Assembly (NCBI GenBank): GCA_964526035.1
Contig: CAZGKE010000029.1
Location: 1-28,879 of the forward strand
Reading direction: 5' to 3'
Length of the DNA stretch: 28,879 nt
DNA from: DAOMOD01 sp964526035
GTDB lineage: Bacteria > Pseudomonadota > Gammaproteobacteria > Xanthomonadales > BPKI01
Below are positions 1 to 8,300 of this stretch, piece after piece. The notes under the pieces are model-generated. The model had not been told where the DNA came from. It searched no databases and was given only the letters and a program-made list of their open reading frames with translations. Position 1 is the first letter of the stretch; every line of letters begins with the position of its first letter. The translations under genes were made by a program, and so were the position numbers.

Positions 1-796
1 CGCTCAGGGTCGAGTCGCCGACATGGTGCCCGTGGCTGTCGTTGATCGCCTTGAAGCCGTCGAGATCGATGAACATCAGCGCGAAGCTCTGGCGGTGATG
101 ACGCGCACTGCGCAGCGCCATGTCGAGACGGTCGTTGGCCAGCCGCAGCGCGGGCAGGCCGGTCAGCGCATCGTGCGTGGCCAGCTTCTCGATGGTGTCG
201 CGCTGCTCGCCGATGGTGCGCAGCAGTTCGAGCAGCGAGTCGCGATAGTAGGCCATGGTCACCAGCAGCACGATCAGCACAATGCCGAAGCCGGCGATGT
301 AGGTGATCCACGCCGAGGGCAGGACCACGAAGGCAGCAGGATCCACGCTGAGCGTCAGCGCGCCACGGGTAAACGCCACCGCCGACAGCGCGAGCACCAC
401 CACCCCCAGCAACGCCGAAGCGATTCCCGCACGCAGCGAGAACAGCACTGCGGACATTACTGCGGCGAAAGCCATGAACCAGATGCCCACGGCAAGCATG
501 CCGAGCGAGACGACGCCGCCGATGCCGATGCTCCACATCGCCAGGAGAAGCAACCCGGTCTTCAGCCGCACCGACAGGGAGGCAAGACTGATGTTGACCA
601 GCAGCGTCAGCACGCCCGCCGCCAACTGCAGCGTCATGATCGGCAGCCAGCCGATGTCCTGGGCGCGCAGAAGCGTCGCCGGCAACGCCACCAACGCCAG
701 CACCGCAGCGCCTCGCCACATCCGATCGACATAGCGGCGACGAATGACCGCCAGCTGACGATCGGGATCCGCGGGAAGCGATCGATGGGTGTCCAT
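1..796 (-). CDS. Membrane-anchored GGDEF-domain protein (putative diguanylate cyclase), C-terminus beyond window
   Basis: Reading the reverse strand from ATG at 796-794 gives 265 codons with no stop before the window edge, so this is the N-terminal part. An in-frame TAA at 829-827 limits the start to this ATG or the adjacent GTG at 799. Residues about 28-183 form six hydrophobic helices (roughly 28-43, 49-72, 80-100, 101-121, 123-142, 160-183), a MASE-like membrane sensor arrangement. A short helical linker of the type seen before GGDEF domains follows (about 186-206). The GGDEF domain then begins with HDALTGLP and FIDLDGFK; D244 is the expected first metal-binding Asp. The GGDEF signature loop itself lies outside the window, so cyclase activity cannot be judged. 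If active it would make c-di-GMP from two GTP at the inner membrane. The gene is divergent from hscC. Confidence 0.85.
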   Translation of the reverse strand, partial: MDTHRSLPADPDRQLAVIRRRYVDRMWRGAAVLALVALPATLLRAQDIGWLPIMTLQLAAGVLTLLVNISLASLSVRLKTGLLLLAMWSIGIGGVVSLGMLAVGIWFMAFAAVMSAVLFSLRAGIASALLGVVVLALSAVAFTRGALTLSVDPAAFVVLPSAWITYIAGFGIVLIVLLVTMAYYRDSLLELLRTIGEQRDTIEKLATHDALTGLPALRLANDRLDMALRSARHHRQSFALMFIDLDGFKAINDSHGHHVGDSTLS

Positions 797-966
797 CACG
801 GGCCGCTTGGCTTCGGAGGGCTCAGCTTACCCCGCCCAACGCGCGCGCGTCAGGTTCGCTGGGTGCAAGGGAGTGATCGAACGCTGTCATGGTCGCAACG
901 CGCGTGATCCTGGTTCTCGCCCCTGTTCCCGGCTGGTAGGATGCGCGTTTCCCGCGAAGGACCCGC
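797..966. promoter_or_regulatory. Divergent intergenic region between the GGDEF gene and hscC
   Basis: This 170-bp gap must hold the promoters of both divergent genes. For the rightward gene I see an extended -10 candidate, TGG followed by TAGGAT, at 934-942. The -35 (TTCTCG, 914-919, spacer 17) is weak. Transcription would start near 949, giving a short leader that contains the hscC ribosome binding site GAAGGA at 956-961, five bases from the ATG. No sigma32-type heat-shock promoter is evident. I see no clear promoter for the leftward gene. Confidence 0.45.
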
Positions 967-2640
967 ATGCTGCTCGGCATTGATCTCGGCACCACCAACA
1001 GCCTTGCCGCACTGTTTCGCGACGGCCAGACCGAGTTGGTCCCCAATGCGCTCGGGCATGCGCTGACGCCATCGGCTGTCGCCATGGACGATTCGGGCGC
1101 GCTGCTGGTGGGCATGGCGGCCCGCGAGCGCCTGTCGACCGACCCGCAGCGCAGCGTGACCGGGTTCAAGCGCTGGATGGGAACCGACCGCACCTTGCGC
1201 CTCGGATCGCGCGACTTCCGTGCCGAAGAGCTGTCGGCGCTGGTGCTCAAGTCGCTCAGGAGCGATGTCGAGGCCTACCTCGGCCAGCCGGTCGACGAGG
1301 CGGTGATCACCGTGCCGGCCTATTTCAACCAGGTCCAGCGCAAGGCCACGCTCACCGCCGCGCAACTGGCCGGCCTGCGCGTTGAACGACTTCTCAACGA
1401 ACCCACCGCTGCCGGTCTTGCCTACGGTTTGCAGGAGCGCAGCGAGCACAGCACCTTCCTGGTGTTTGACCTCGGCGGCGGCACCTTCGATGTCTCGGTG
1501 CTGGAGTACTTTGACGGCGTGGTCCAGGTGCGCTCCAGCGCCGGCGATACCCGGCTCGGCGGCGAGGACTTCGCGCGTGTGCTGGCGGATCTGTTCCTTG
1601 CCCGATGCAGCGACCTGCCGACCGACGCCCAGGCTGAGCTGCGCCGGTCCGGAGGGCTGTGGCGGGCGGCCGAACAGGCCAAACGCGATCTTGGCGAGCA
1701 GCCTGAGACGGTCATGCGCCTGCTGCACGGTGAACGCGAGGTCGCATTGACCGTCAGCCGCGACGACTTCGAAAGCGCCAGCCGCGATCTGATGATGCGG
1801 CTGCGGCGGCCCATCGAGCGCGCACTCGGCGATGCGCGTCTGCAGCCCGACGAACTCTCGGAAGTGGTGCTGGTGGGCGGTGCCACGCGCATGCCGATGG
1901 TGCGGCAGGCGGTGGCCAGGTTGTTCCAGCGCCTGCCGTTGCGCACCATCAATCCCGACGAGACCATCGTCCGCGGCGCCGCCATCCAGGCAGGGCTGAT
2001 GGCGCGCCACGCGGCGCTGGAAGAGGTGGTGCTGACCGACGTGATGCCCTATTCCCTGGGCGTCGTGGTGCAAGGAGACCTCTTCTCGCCCATCATCGAA
2101 CGCAACATGCCGGTACCCATCTCGCGGGTCGGCAACTACTTCACGATCGAAAACCAGCAAACCCGGGTCTTGCTGGACATCCGTCAGGGCGAATCACCGG
2201 TCGGCACCGACAACCTGCATCTGGGCAATCTTGAGATCACCGTACCCGCCTTGCCGGCCGGAGAGGCCGGCATCGAGGTGCGCTTCAGCTACGATGCCAA
2301 CGGCCTGCTGGTGGTGGACTGCAAGGTCATGCCAGGGGGCAAAACCGTCAACATGGTGATCCGCCAGCGCGAGGGGATGAGCGACGCACAAGTGTCCAAG
2401 GCACTGGAAAGCCTGCAGCGCCTGAAGGTCCATCCGCGTGAAGAGCATGACAACCGCTATCTGATCGAGCGCGCCAAACGCCTGTACGAGGACCGCCTGG
2501 GCGAGGAGCGGCAGGCCGTGCAGCACTGGCTGGGGCAGTTCGAGGCGGCCCTGGACACGCAGGACGAGCGCATCGTGGCGCAGGCGCGCGAGCGCTTCCG
2601 CGAGGCGCTGGACAGCATTGATCGCGGCTTTCAGTTCTGA
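967..2640 (+). CDS. hscC: HscC-type Hsp70 chaperone
   Basis: ATP-dependent cytoplasmic chaperone of the Hsp70 family. The 557-residue length matches the short HscC class (E. coli HscC is about 556) rather than DnaK (about 638). The nucleotide-binding domain shows phosphate-1 LGIDLGTTNS at 3-12, phosphate-2 VFDLGGGTFD at 166-175, and the adenosine motif LVGGATRMP at 302-310. The interdomain linker is VVLTD at 354-358 (DnaK has VLLLD), followed by DVMPYSLGV and a beta-sandwich substrate-binding domain. The C-terminal helical lid (about 465-557) is shorter than in DnaK and lacks the EEVD-like tail. The start is supported by GAAGGA at 956-961. The next gene begins two bases after the stop and encodes a J-like membrane protein, which strengthens the HscC assignment because HscC genes commonly sit beside special J-domain partners. 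Confidence 0.92.
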   Translation: MLLGIDLGTTNSLAALFRDGQTELVPNALGHALTPSAVAMDDSGALLVGMAARERLSTDPQRSVTGFKRWMGTDRTLRLGSRDFRAEELSALVLKSLRSDVEAYLGQPVDEAVITVPAYFNQVQRKATLTAAQLAGLRVERLLNEPTAAGLAYGLQERSEHSTFLVFDLGGGTFDVSVLEYFDGVVQVRSSAGDTRLGGEDFARVLADLFLARCSDLPTDAQAELRRSGGLWRAAEQAKRDLGEQPETVMRLLHGEREVALTVSRDDFESASRDLMMRLRRPIERALGDARLQPDELSEVVLVGGATRMPMVRQAVARLFQRLPLRTINPDETIVRGAAIQAGLMARHAALEEVVLTDVMPYSLGVVVQGDLFSPIIERNMPVPISRVGNYFTIENQQTRVLLDIRQGESPVGTDNLHLGNLEITVPALPAGEAGIEVRFSYDANGLLVVDCKVMPGGKTVNMVIRQREGMSDAQVSKALESLQRLKVHPREEHDNRYLIERAKRLYEDRLGEERQAVQHWLGQFEAALDTQDERIVAQARERFREALDSIDRGFQF

Positions 2641-2642
2641 CC

Positions 2643-4319
2643 GTGTTCAATCAGCCTTTCGGCACGCTGGGCATCGCGCCCACCGACGATGTCCGGGCGA
2701 TCAAGCGCGCGTATGCACAGGCGCTCAAGCGGTGTCGGCCGGACGACGATCCGCAGGGCTACCAGCGCTTGCGCGAAGCCCTGGAGTGGGCACTGGAGTG
2801 GGCGCGCGCGTCCACTGAGGAGCGCGCACCTGCACACCATGCCGACGTCCCGCGCGCAGATCCGCAGGACCACGCTGCGCCGCCGGCTGGCGAGTCCGAC
2901 GCCGACCTGACCGGGCCGGAGGCATTGCGCGAACCGGTCGAGAAGGACTGGATCGATCCCGGCGAACTCGCCCACTCGCTGCATCACTACTGGCAGGAGC
3001 AGGGTGACGAAGCACTGGTCGCGTCATGGCCGGACCTGCAGTATCAACTCGACCGCGTGCCGCTTGGTCTTCGCCATGAGACATCCAACTGGTTCGCCAG
3101 CCTGGTGCTGGACAACCCCGCGCTGCCGCCGGCGTTTCTTCACCCCTTGGCAGACTACTTCCAGTGGGGCGAGGACTTTCGCAGTGATGCCATGCTGGGC
3201 GATCAGCGCGCGCAGGCGCTTGCCATGCGGCTGCGCGATGCCGGCGTGCGCCATGTGCTCGACGCAGCCGTTCGCACGCGGTTTGCCGAGCTGCTGCACC
3301 TGAAACGACTGATCGACGCCGATGAGCAGTTTCGAGCCGTGGTCTTCGCTACCCTGGCATCACCCAAGAACGACCAGCGGCTCGCCGAGGCGACGCCCGC
3401 GGTGCTGCGTGGCCTGCGCCTCGATGACTTCGATCTAGAGAGGCTGCGTCAGAAACTCCTGCCCGCCTCCATGTTGCGTCTGCTGCCACTTGCTTTGCTG
3501 TTCGGCGGGCTGGCGCTCGCCCCCAGCAACCAAGATTGGTGGGAGGCCATCGGACTTGCCTTCCTGAGCGCGGCCGTCGCACCCATCGTGGTTGGCCTGA
3601 CCGACGCGCTGCGCCAAAGCGTCGACGTGCTGCACGCGTCGCTGCCTGCGTGGTGGCGGCAGGCACAGCCAGGCAAGTGGCGCTGCGCCGCAAGCGTGGC
3701 TGTGGCCGTGATTGGCGGCTTGATGCCGACCGTGCTTGAAGCCGGCCCCAGGCTCACTTTCGGCATCGTGAACGGCTGTTTCCTGTTTGCCGTGCTGCTC
3801 GCCTGGTCGCCTGCCTTCGCGTGGCGGGGCGTGTTGCTGCCCACCGCGATCGCCTTGTTCATCGGCATCGCCGCACTGGTGGGTGAGAAACCAACCCATC
3901 CACTCAGCGTGTCCTTCGGCGTCGCCCTGGCATGGACCTTGTCGGCTCACTGGGCATTCCTGAGCCGCCCGACCGAAGTGCTCAACCTTTATCGCGCGCC
4001 GCTGAAGGTCTTCCTGCCCTTGACCATCATTGGCTGGATCTTATCGCTGATATTCATCAAGGCCATCGCTGCAATCGTTGCCGCCTTGCTGGTCCTCTGC
4101 CTGCCGCTGACCTACCTTGTGCAGTCGCTCGCCTACGGCACGCGCCATGTCGTCACCACGCTCGCGTTTGCGCTCGCCACCGCGCTGCTGTTTCGGGAAG
4201 TGGGGCAACCCTGGTTCTTCTGCCTGGTGCTGACACCCTACGTGACCGCCGGCCTGCACGGCCTGGCCGCCCGGCTGTCGAAGATGCGTTGGCTGCAACG
4301 CGCGCCTGCCAGGGAATGA
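2643..4319 (+). CDS. J-domain-like polytopic membrane protein, probable HscC co-chaperone
   Basis: GTG start two bases after the hscC stop; no clear ribosome binding site, so translation is probably coupled. Residues 5-47 resemble helices I-III of a J-domain (FGTLGIAP, AIKRAYAQALK, GYQRLREA). The diagnostic HPD loop reads RPD at 32-34 within RPDDDP. A soluble acidic and helical region follows to about 272. From about 276 to 545 there are some eight to ten hydrophobic segments, so the C-terminal half is an integral membrane domain. The 558-residue layout matches the J-like proteins encoded next to hscC in other proteobacteria (the DjlB/DjlC type) in general plan only. The likely role is to recruit or regulate the neighbouring Hsp70 at the inner membrane. 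The membrane half might also have a transport or sensing function of its own, which the sequence does not show. Confidence 0.75.
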   Translation: MFNQPFGTLGIAPTDDVRAIKRAYAQALKRCRPDDDPQGYQRLREALEWALEWARASTEERAPAHHADVPRADPQDHAAPPAGESDADLTGPEALREPVEKDWIDPGELAHSLHHYWQEQGDEALVASWPDLQYQLDRVPLGLRHETSNWFASLVLDNPALPPAFLHPLADYFQWGEDFRSDAMLGDQRAQALAMRLRDAGVRHVLDAAVRTRFAELLHLKRLIDADEQFRAVVFATLASPKNDQRLAEATPAVLRGLRLDDFDLERLRQKLLPASMLRLLPLALLFGGLALAPSNQDWWEAIGLAFLSAAVAPIVVGLTDALRQSVDVLHASLPAWWRQAQPGKWRCAASVAVAVIGGLMPTVLEAGPRLTFGIVNGCFLFAVLLAWSPAFAWRGVLLPTAIALFIGIAALVGEKPTHPLSVSFGVALAWTLSAHWAFLSRPTEVLNLYRAPLKVFLPLTIIGWILSLIFIKAIAAIVAALLVLCLPLTYLVQSLAYGTRHVVTTLAFALATALLFREVGQPWFFCLVLTPYVTAGLHGLAARLSKMRWLQRAPARE

Positions 4320-4819
4320 AACCGGCCCGACCGATGGCAGCGGGGCCAGGCGTAGCGGGGCACTGTTCCCTTTCCCATGTTGCGATGGGTGCTGACAGAT
4401 GCGTGGCACTCCCGTTGACCGATACGCGGCTCAGCTGAATCGTTGAATCGTCGCAAGACGACTATGCTATCCATCAACACCAAGTACGCTTTCCTTGACA
4501 CCAGATCCGGGTTCGGCCTAGTCTCCGCGCCGTCCGAGTCGTCGGCGGCATTCGGGTTTGGCCCAACTGGTCGCACCGGTTTGACGCTCGTGTGCGGGAG
4601 CGGCCATCGACATTGCCGCAGGTTCCTGCAGGTATGGCGAAGGGCTGATACGAGACTCGGACAACGGAAACAACGGGGAAATCGCTACGGGGATATCTTC
4701 GACACTGCATGGGCCAGGCCTCGACGCGACGGTCCAAGGGCATTTGTTGAACGGCGCATCCCGCGCTGAAGATCAAGCAAACGGACCTGCGAACTCGGGT
4801 CCTGGAGTGGGAACGGGGA
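4320..4819. other. 500-bp non-coding region before the giant-protein operon
   Basis: No convincing gene lies here. A 108-codon frame at 4443-4769 has no plausible fold, no ribosome binding site and ordinary shadow-like composition. Small inverted repeats are present: CCCAT/ATGGG at 4374-4389, and a 5-bp stem with a GCAA tetraloop at 4448-4461. Neither is followed by a T-run, so I do not call a terminator for the hscC unit. The region contains the promoter listed separately and then the putative long leader of the operon. Confidence 0.6.
4495..4524 (+). promoter_or_regulatory. Putative sigma70 promoter of the three-gene operon
   Basis: A perfect -35 hexamer TTGACA lies at 4495-4500. Eighteen bases later TAGTCT at 4519-4524 keeps the three most conserved -10 positions (T1, A2, T6). 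Transcription would begin near 4531 and leave a leader of about 290 nt before the ATG at 4820. It is the best promoter-like site I see between 4320 and 4820. I found no recognised riboswitch in the leader. Confidence 0.5.
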
Positions 4820-5329
4820 ATGGAGGCAGGGAGTCAGAAGGGGGCCGGGGCACGTTCATCTGGAAGTGTCTTGGTAACTGCACGCGACCGCATCGTCGGC
4901 GCGCGGTTCGTTTGCGCGTGGATCTGCGGGCTGGTTCTCTGCACCGGCCTGACCCCGTCGCTCGCTGTCGAGCTACATCCATCCTTGCAGCTCGCCGCCA
5001 TCTCCGCTCGACAGAGCGCCATCGTTGTTTCCGATGAAGCAGGGGAACAGCGGGTCGTCTACGTCGGCGAGAAGGTGAGCGAAGACGGCTGGCGCCTCAT
5101 CGGACTCGGTTCGGATCGAATTGTTCTCGCGCCGCCCGTAGCGGTCGACGGAGCGCATTCAGTCCACGTGCTTGTCGCCGTTGGAGAACGTATTCCGGCG
5201 ATTGAAAAATCCAGGCACGAGTTGCCGATCCACTACCTGGCACGTGACCTCGTCGTCCACCCTGTGGCGGAACACGACAGTGCGGACTCGGTACGCGACC
5301 AGGGACGCGCGGGGGGTGACCGACCATGA
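4820..5329 (+). CDS. Small exported protein with a GspC/PulC homology-region-like domain
   Basis: A 169-residue protein. An N-terminal stretch of about 28 residues precedes a hydrophobic segment (about 30-48) ending in PSLA/VE, so either a signal peptide cleaved near residue 49 or a single membrane anchor. Residues about 58-118 follow the pattern of the type II secretion GspC/PulC periplasmic homology region: a strand AIVVSDEAGE, then VVYVGEKV at 79-86, then DGWRLIGLGSDRIVL at 89-103. GspC proteins typically show a similar series of an xAVI-type strand, a YxxGD-like turn and an L-x-x-V-x-x-D-x-V-x-L motif. The tail after 118 is hydrophilic and unassigned. The ATG has GGAG at 4804-4807, a long 12-base spacing. 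The stop overlaps the giant gene's start as ATGA. Similarity to GspC is judged by pattern only. An envelope adaptor for exporting or anchoring the giant protein is an inference. Confidence 0.65.
   Translation: MEAGSQKGAGARSSGSVLVTARDRIVGARFVCAWICGLVLCTGLTPSLAVELHPSLQLAAISARQSAIVVSDEAGEQRVVYVGEKVSEDGWRLIGLGSDRIVLAPPVAVDGAHSVHVLVAVGERIPAIEKSRHELPIHYLARDLVVHPVAEHDSADSVRDQGRAGGDRP
5313..5319 (+). promoter_or_regulatory. Ribosome binding site of the giant gene, inside the upstream gene
   Basis: GGGGTGA, close to the GAGGTGA core of the ideal site, sits six bases before the ATG at 5326. It lies within the last codons of the preceding gene. Together with the ATGA overlap at 5326-5329 it fixes the start and suggests translational coupling. 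Confidence 0.7.
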
Positions 5330-5388
5330 GAAGCCTCGTCATGCTGGTTGCGGTCGCACTTGTGCTGGCAGCTGGATCCCTCCACGCG
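5326..5388 (+). other. Signal peptide of the giant protein
   Basis: Residues 1-21: a single basic residue at position 2, a hydrophobic core rich in Val, Leu and Ala, and a probable cleavage after SLHA before DVIFP. Sec export to the periplasm is expected. How a protein of this size crosses the outer membrane is not shown. Confidence 0.85.
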
Positions 5389-8300
5389 GATGTGATCTTT
5401 CCCGAACGAGGCGTCACCGGTCTGCGCGGTACAGCAGTGGGGTCGTTCGGCGATGCGCAGATTCGCGGAAACGTCTTCCATCTCACGTACTCCGGAAACT
5501 TCGACAACTGGGTCGACGGTGCGCCCGACCAGAGTGCGCGCCAGGCGCTCAGCGCGCTGGCCGTCGATGCCCAGGGCGATGACTTCGACTTCGTGATTGC
5601 GGTGACGACCTTTCCGGTCGTTCTTCAAGTGTCGGATTTCCTCGCTGCGGGTGTTTATCACCATATCCGCAACGATGTCGCGGGCATCGGGCTACCGCAG
5701 TTCGACCACGGAGCCGAGTGGGGATCACCGAGTCGGCTGAAGGGTTACATTGATCTGGGGCGGGTCGGCCCCAGCCGCCTCACGCCGGGCAGTCATGGCT
5801 ACCAGGGGCTCCTGGAAACGACGATGCACGAAATCATGCATCGTTGGTCGAGCTACGTCCGCTATCGCGACGCCGGCGGCACCGTGCACAACGACCTGCT
5901 CGGCCAGATGGAAGCGCACTGGAACTCGCTGCTCGATACCGATGCATCGGTCATGTACGGGCATCGCTGGGCCGCGCTCGGCAACGGGGATTTCCGCAGC
6001 GGTCCGATTCGCAGAACGTACGCGCCGATCGACCTCTATCTCGCTGGCCTGCTTGCGCCTTCCGAGCTTGAGCCGCTCACGCTGCTGAGAAACGCTTCGC
6101 CACAACCGCCGGAGCTGCCCCAGGCGCAGCAGCAGATCCATGCCGAGATGTCCCAGGTGGACGTCTCTGCGATCATCGCGGCGGAAGGGGCCAGGCTGCC
6201 TTCGGCGGCATCTTCGCAGAAGCATTTTCGGGCGTTGCTGGTCCTGCTGTCGCGCCCGGGCGAGACGCTGGATCCGGCCATGCTTCAGGCGCTGGAGCGA
6301 TTCCGCCGCGATGCCCAGGAGCGCTTCGGCTTCATGACCCGTGGGCGGGCGGTGCTCCACATCGTGCCCAATGTCGTCGATGCGCGCCCCGGTGCGCCCG
6401 AGGCAGTCGCGGGCAGCGCTCCGGCCGGCTCCAGTGCGCTGGATGTCTCCGCCGCACTGCAGTGGCTGGAGCAGTCGCAGGCCGCTGACGGCCGTTGGCG
6501 TGATCGCGATGGCAGTACATGGCGCGATACGGCGTGGGCGCTGTCGGCACTGCGACTGTTCGCGCCGCAGTCACCTGCAATCGACACAGGTGTCGCAGCG
6601 CTGGAGCAGGCGCCAGCGTCGACGGCGGAGTCGCTGGCCTGGCGACGCATGGCGCGGAACATCTCGGCTCCCGTCGCCGATATCCAGGCGATCGAGGCGT
6701 CCCAGCGCGCCGACGGCGGCTGGGGACTGACGGGTGCGCACAGTTCCGGCGTCGAGGACACGGCACGTATTCTGGTCGCATTCGCGGATGAGCTCACAGC
6801 GCAGGTCCGCGAAGATGCCTTCGGGTTCCTTGAGAGCAGCCAGGTAAGCGATGGGGCATGGAGTTCGTATCCGGGAGGGTCACCCGGGTTCGCCCCCAGT
6901 CTGAGCGCGCTTGAAGCGCTCTCGCATCCGCTGGCCGGGCATCCCGCTGCGCTGGATGCGGGACGACAATGGCTGCTGGCCCGGCAGCGGACCAACGGCA
7001 GTTTCCGTGACGGCGAGGACCTGCTCGGGATCGGAGACACCGCCCGCGCCCTGCAGCTGCTGATCGGCTCAGATGCTCCCCCGCAAGCATTCGTGCGCGG
7101 TGGCGAATATCTTCGTCAGCTTCAGGGTGTTTCCGGCGACTGGAGCGGCAGCGCCTTTGCGACCGCGGCGGCAGTGCAGGTTCTGACAGCGCTTGAGCAG
7201 CCCAATCTGCGCGTCATCGGGGGCCTGTCGGTGCTGCCCGATTCTCCGACGCAGGGCGCGTTGACGCGCGTCACGGCGCGCATCGGAAACACCGGGAACC
7301 AGGTCGTTGCAGCGTCGAGCGCACGTTGGTACCTGGGCGATCCACGTTCGGGGGGGCAGGCGCTTGCCGGCCCTGTACAGGTACCCGAGCTCGGGCCCGG
7401 AAGTTCGGTGCTCGTGCGCCACCTGTGGGACACGAGTGGGCTTTCCGGAGTCCAGCAGGTCTGGGTGGTTGCCGACGATCCCGAGGAGATCGAGGAGCTG
7501 ACGCGGACCGACAACTACGCAAGCATCGACATCGTCATCGGCGATCCGCCGGTCGGCATCGATCTCGCGCTGCATCCCGACGCCCTGGTGGCGTCGCCGG
7601 CTGTAATCGTTTCGATCCCCAGCGAAGTGCGGGTGACTGGAGAGCTGCGAAACCTCGGCGCCACTGGCGTCGCTTCGGCGGTGTTGCAGGTCCAGGATGT
7701 CGGTGTCGTTCCGACGCGCGTGCTCGCGAGCACGGAACTCGAGGTCCCCGCGCTGGCCCAGGTCGCCTTTGAATTGACCTTCGAGTACGACGGTCTGGGC
7801 ACCGGTCAGCTGCGCGTAGTCGCCGACCCGGAGGGATTGATCGAGGATCTTGACCGAAGCAACAACGAAGCCTCGCTCACGTTGACCGTCGTCGACGGGG
7901 TCGATCTCGCGATCGAACGCATTGATCTTGATCCACCTGACGGCTGGCAGTCGGGCTGGCCGCTTGAACTCCTGGTCGAAGTAGGCAACCGCGGACTTTC
8001 CACTGCGCCGCCGTTCGAGCTTTCGATCGAAGTCGAGGATGCCGATGGTGCCGTAGTGCTGAGCGAGACAGTGGAGATTTCGCTCGATGCGGTGGCCAGC
8101 ACGACACGCTCGCTTGCATGGTTGCCCGCGACTCCCGGCGTTCACACCATCACCGCGCATGCCGACCCGGCATCGCTGATCGACGATGCCGACCGGTCCA
8201 ACAACCTGATGCAGCGCGTGGTGGCGATCGCAGACGGAGAAGGCGTCAATCTGAGAATCGATCCGGTCTCGATCACCGACGAACCGCAGCCGGCCCTGGA

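Noticed and set aside
23..907. A 294-codon plus-strand frame at the left edge
   Set aside because: Low-complexity Arg/Gln/His translation; the opposite strand encodes a convincing six-helix GGDEF protein.
967..2640. DnaK itself
   Set aside because: Too short, lacks the DnaK tail, and is not beside dnaJ or grpE; it sits beside an HscC-type J-like partner.
4374..4461. Possible terminators after the J-like gene (CCCAT/ATGGG hairpin and a GCAA-loop hairpin)
   Set aside because: Stems of only five base pairs and no following T-run.
4443..4769. A 108-codon frame upstream of the operon
   Set aside because: No ribosome binding site, no fold-like pattern, and it overlaps the best promoter candidate.
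4531..4819. A c-di-GMP riboswitch in the operon leader
   Set aside because: Considered because of the nearby GGDEF gene, but the conserved core of the known classes is not visible.
6436..7206. Terpene cyclase or thioester-containing complement-like enzyme
   Set aside because: QW motifs are present but neither the cyclase DxDD acid nor a GCGEQ thioester is; the region contains no cysteine.
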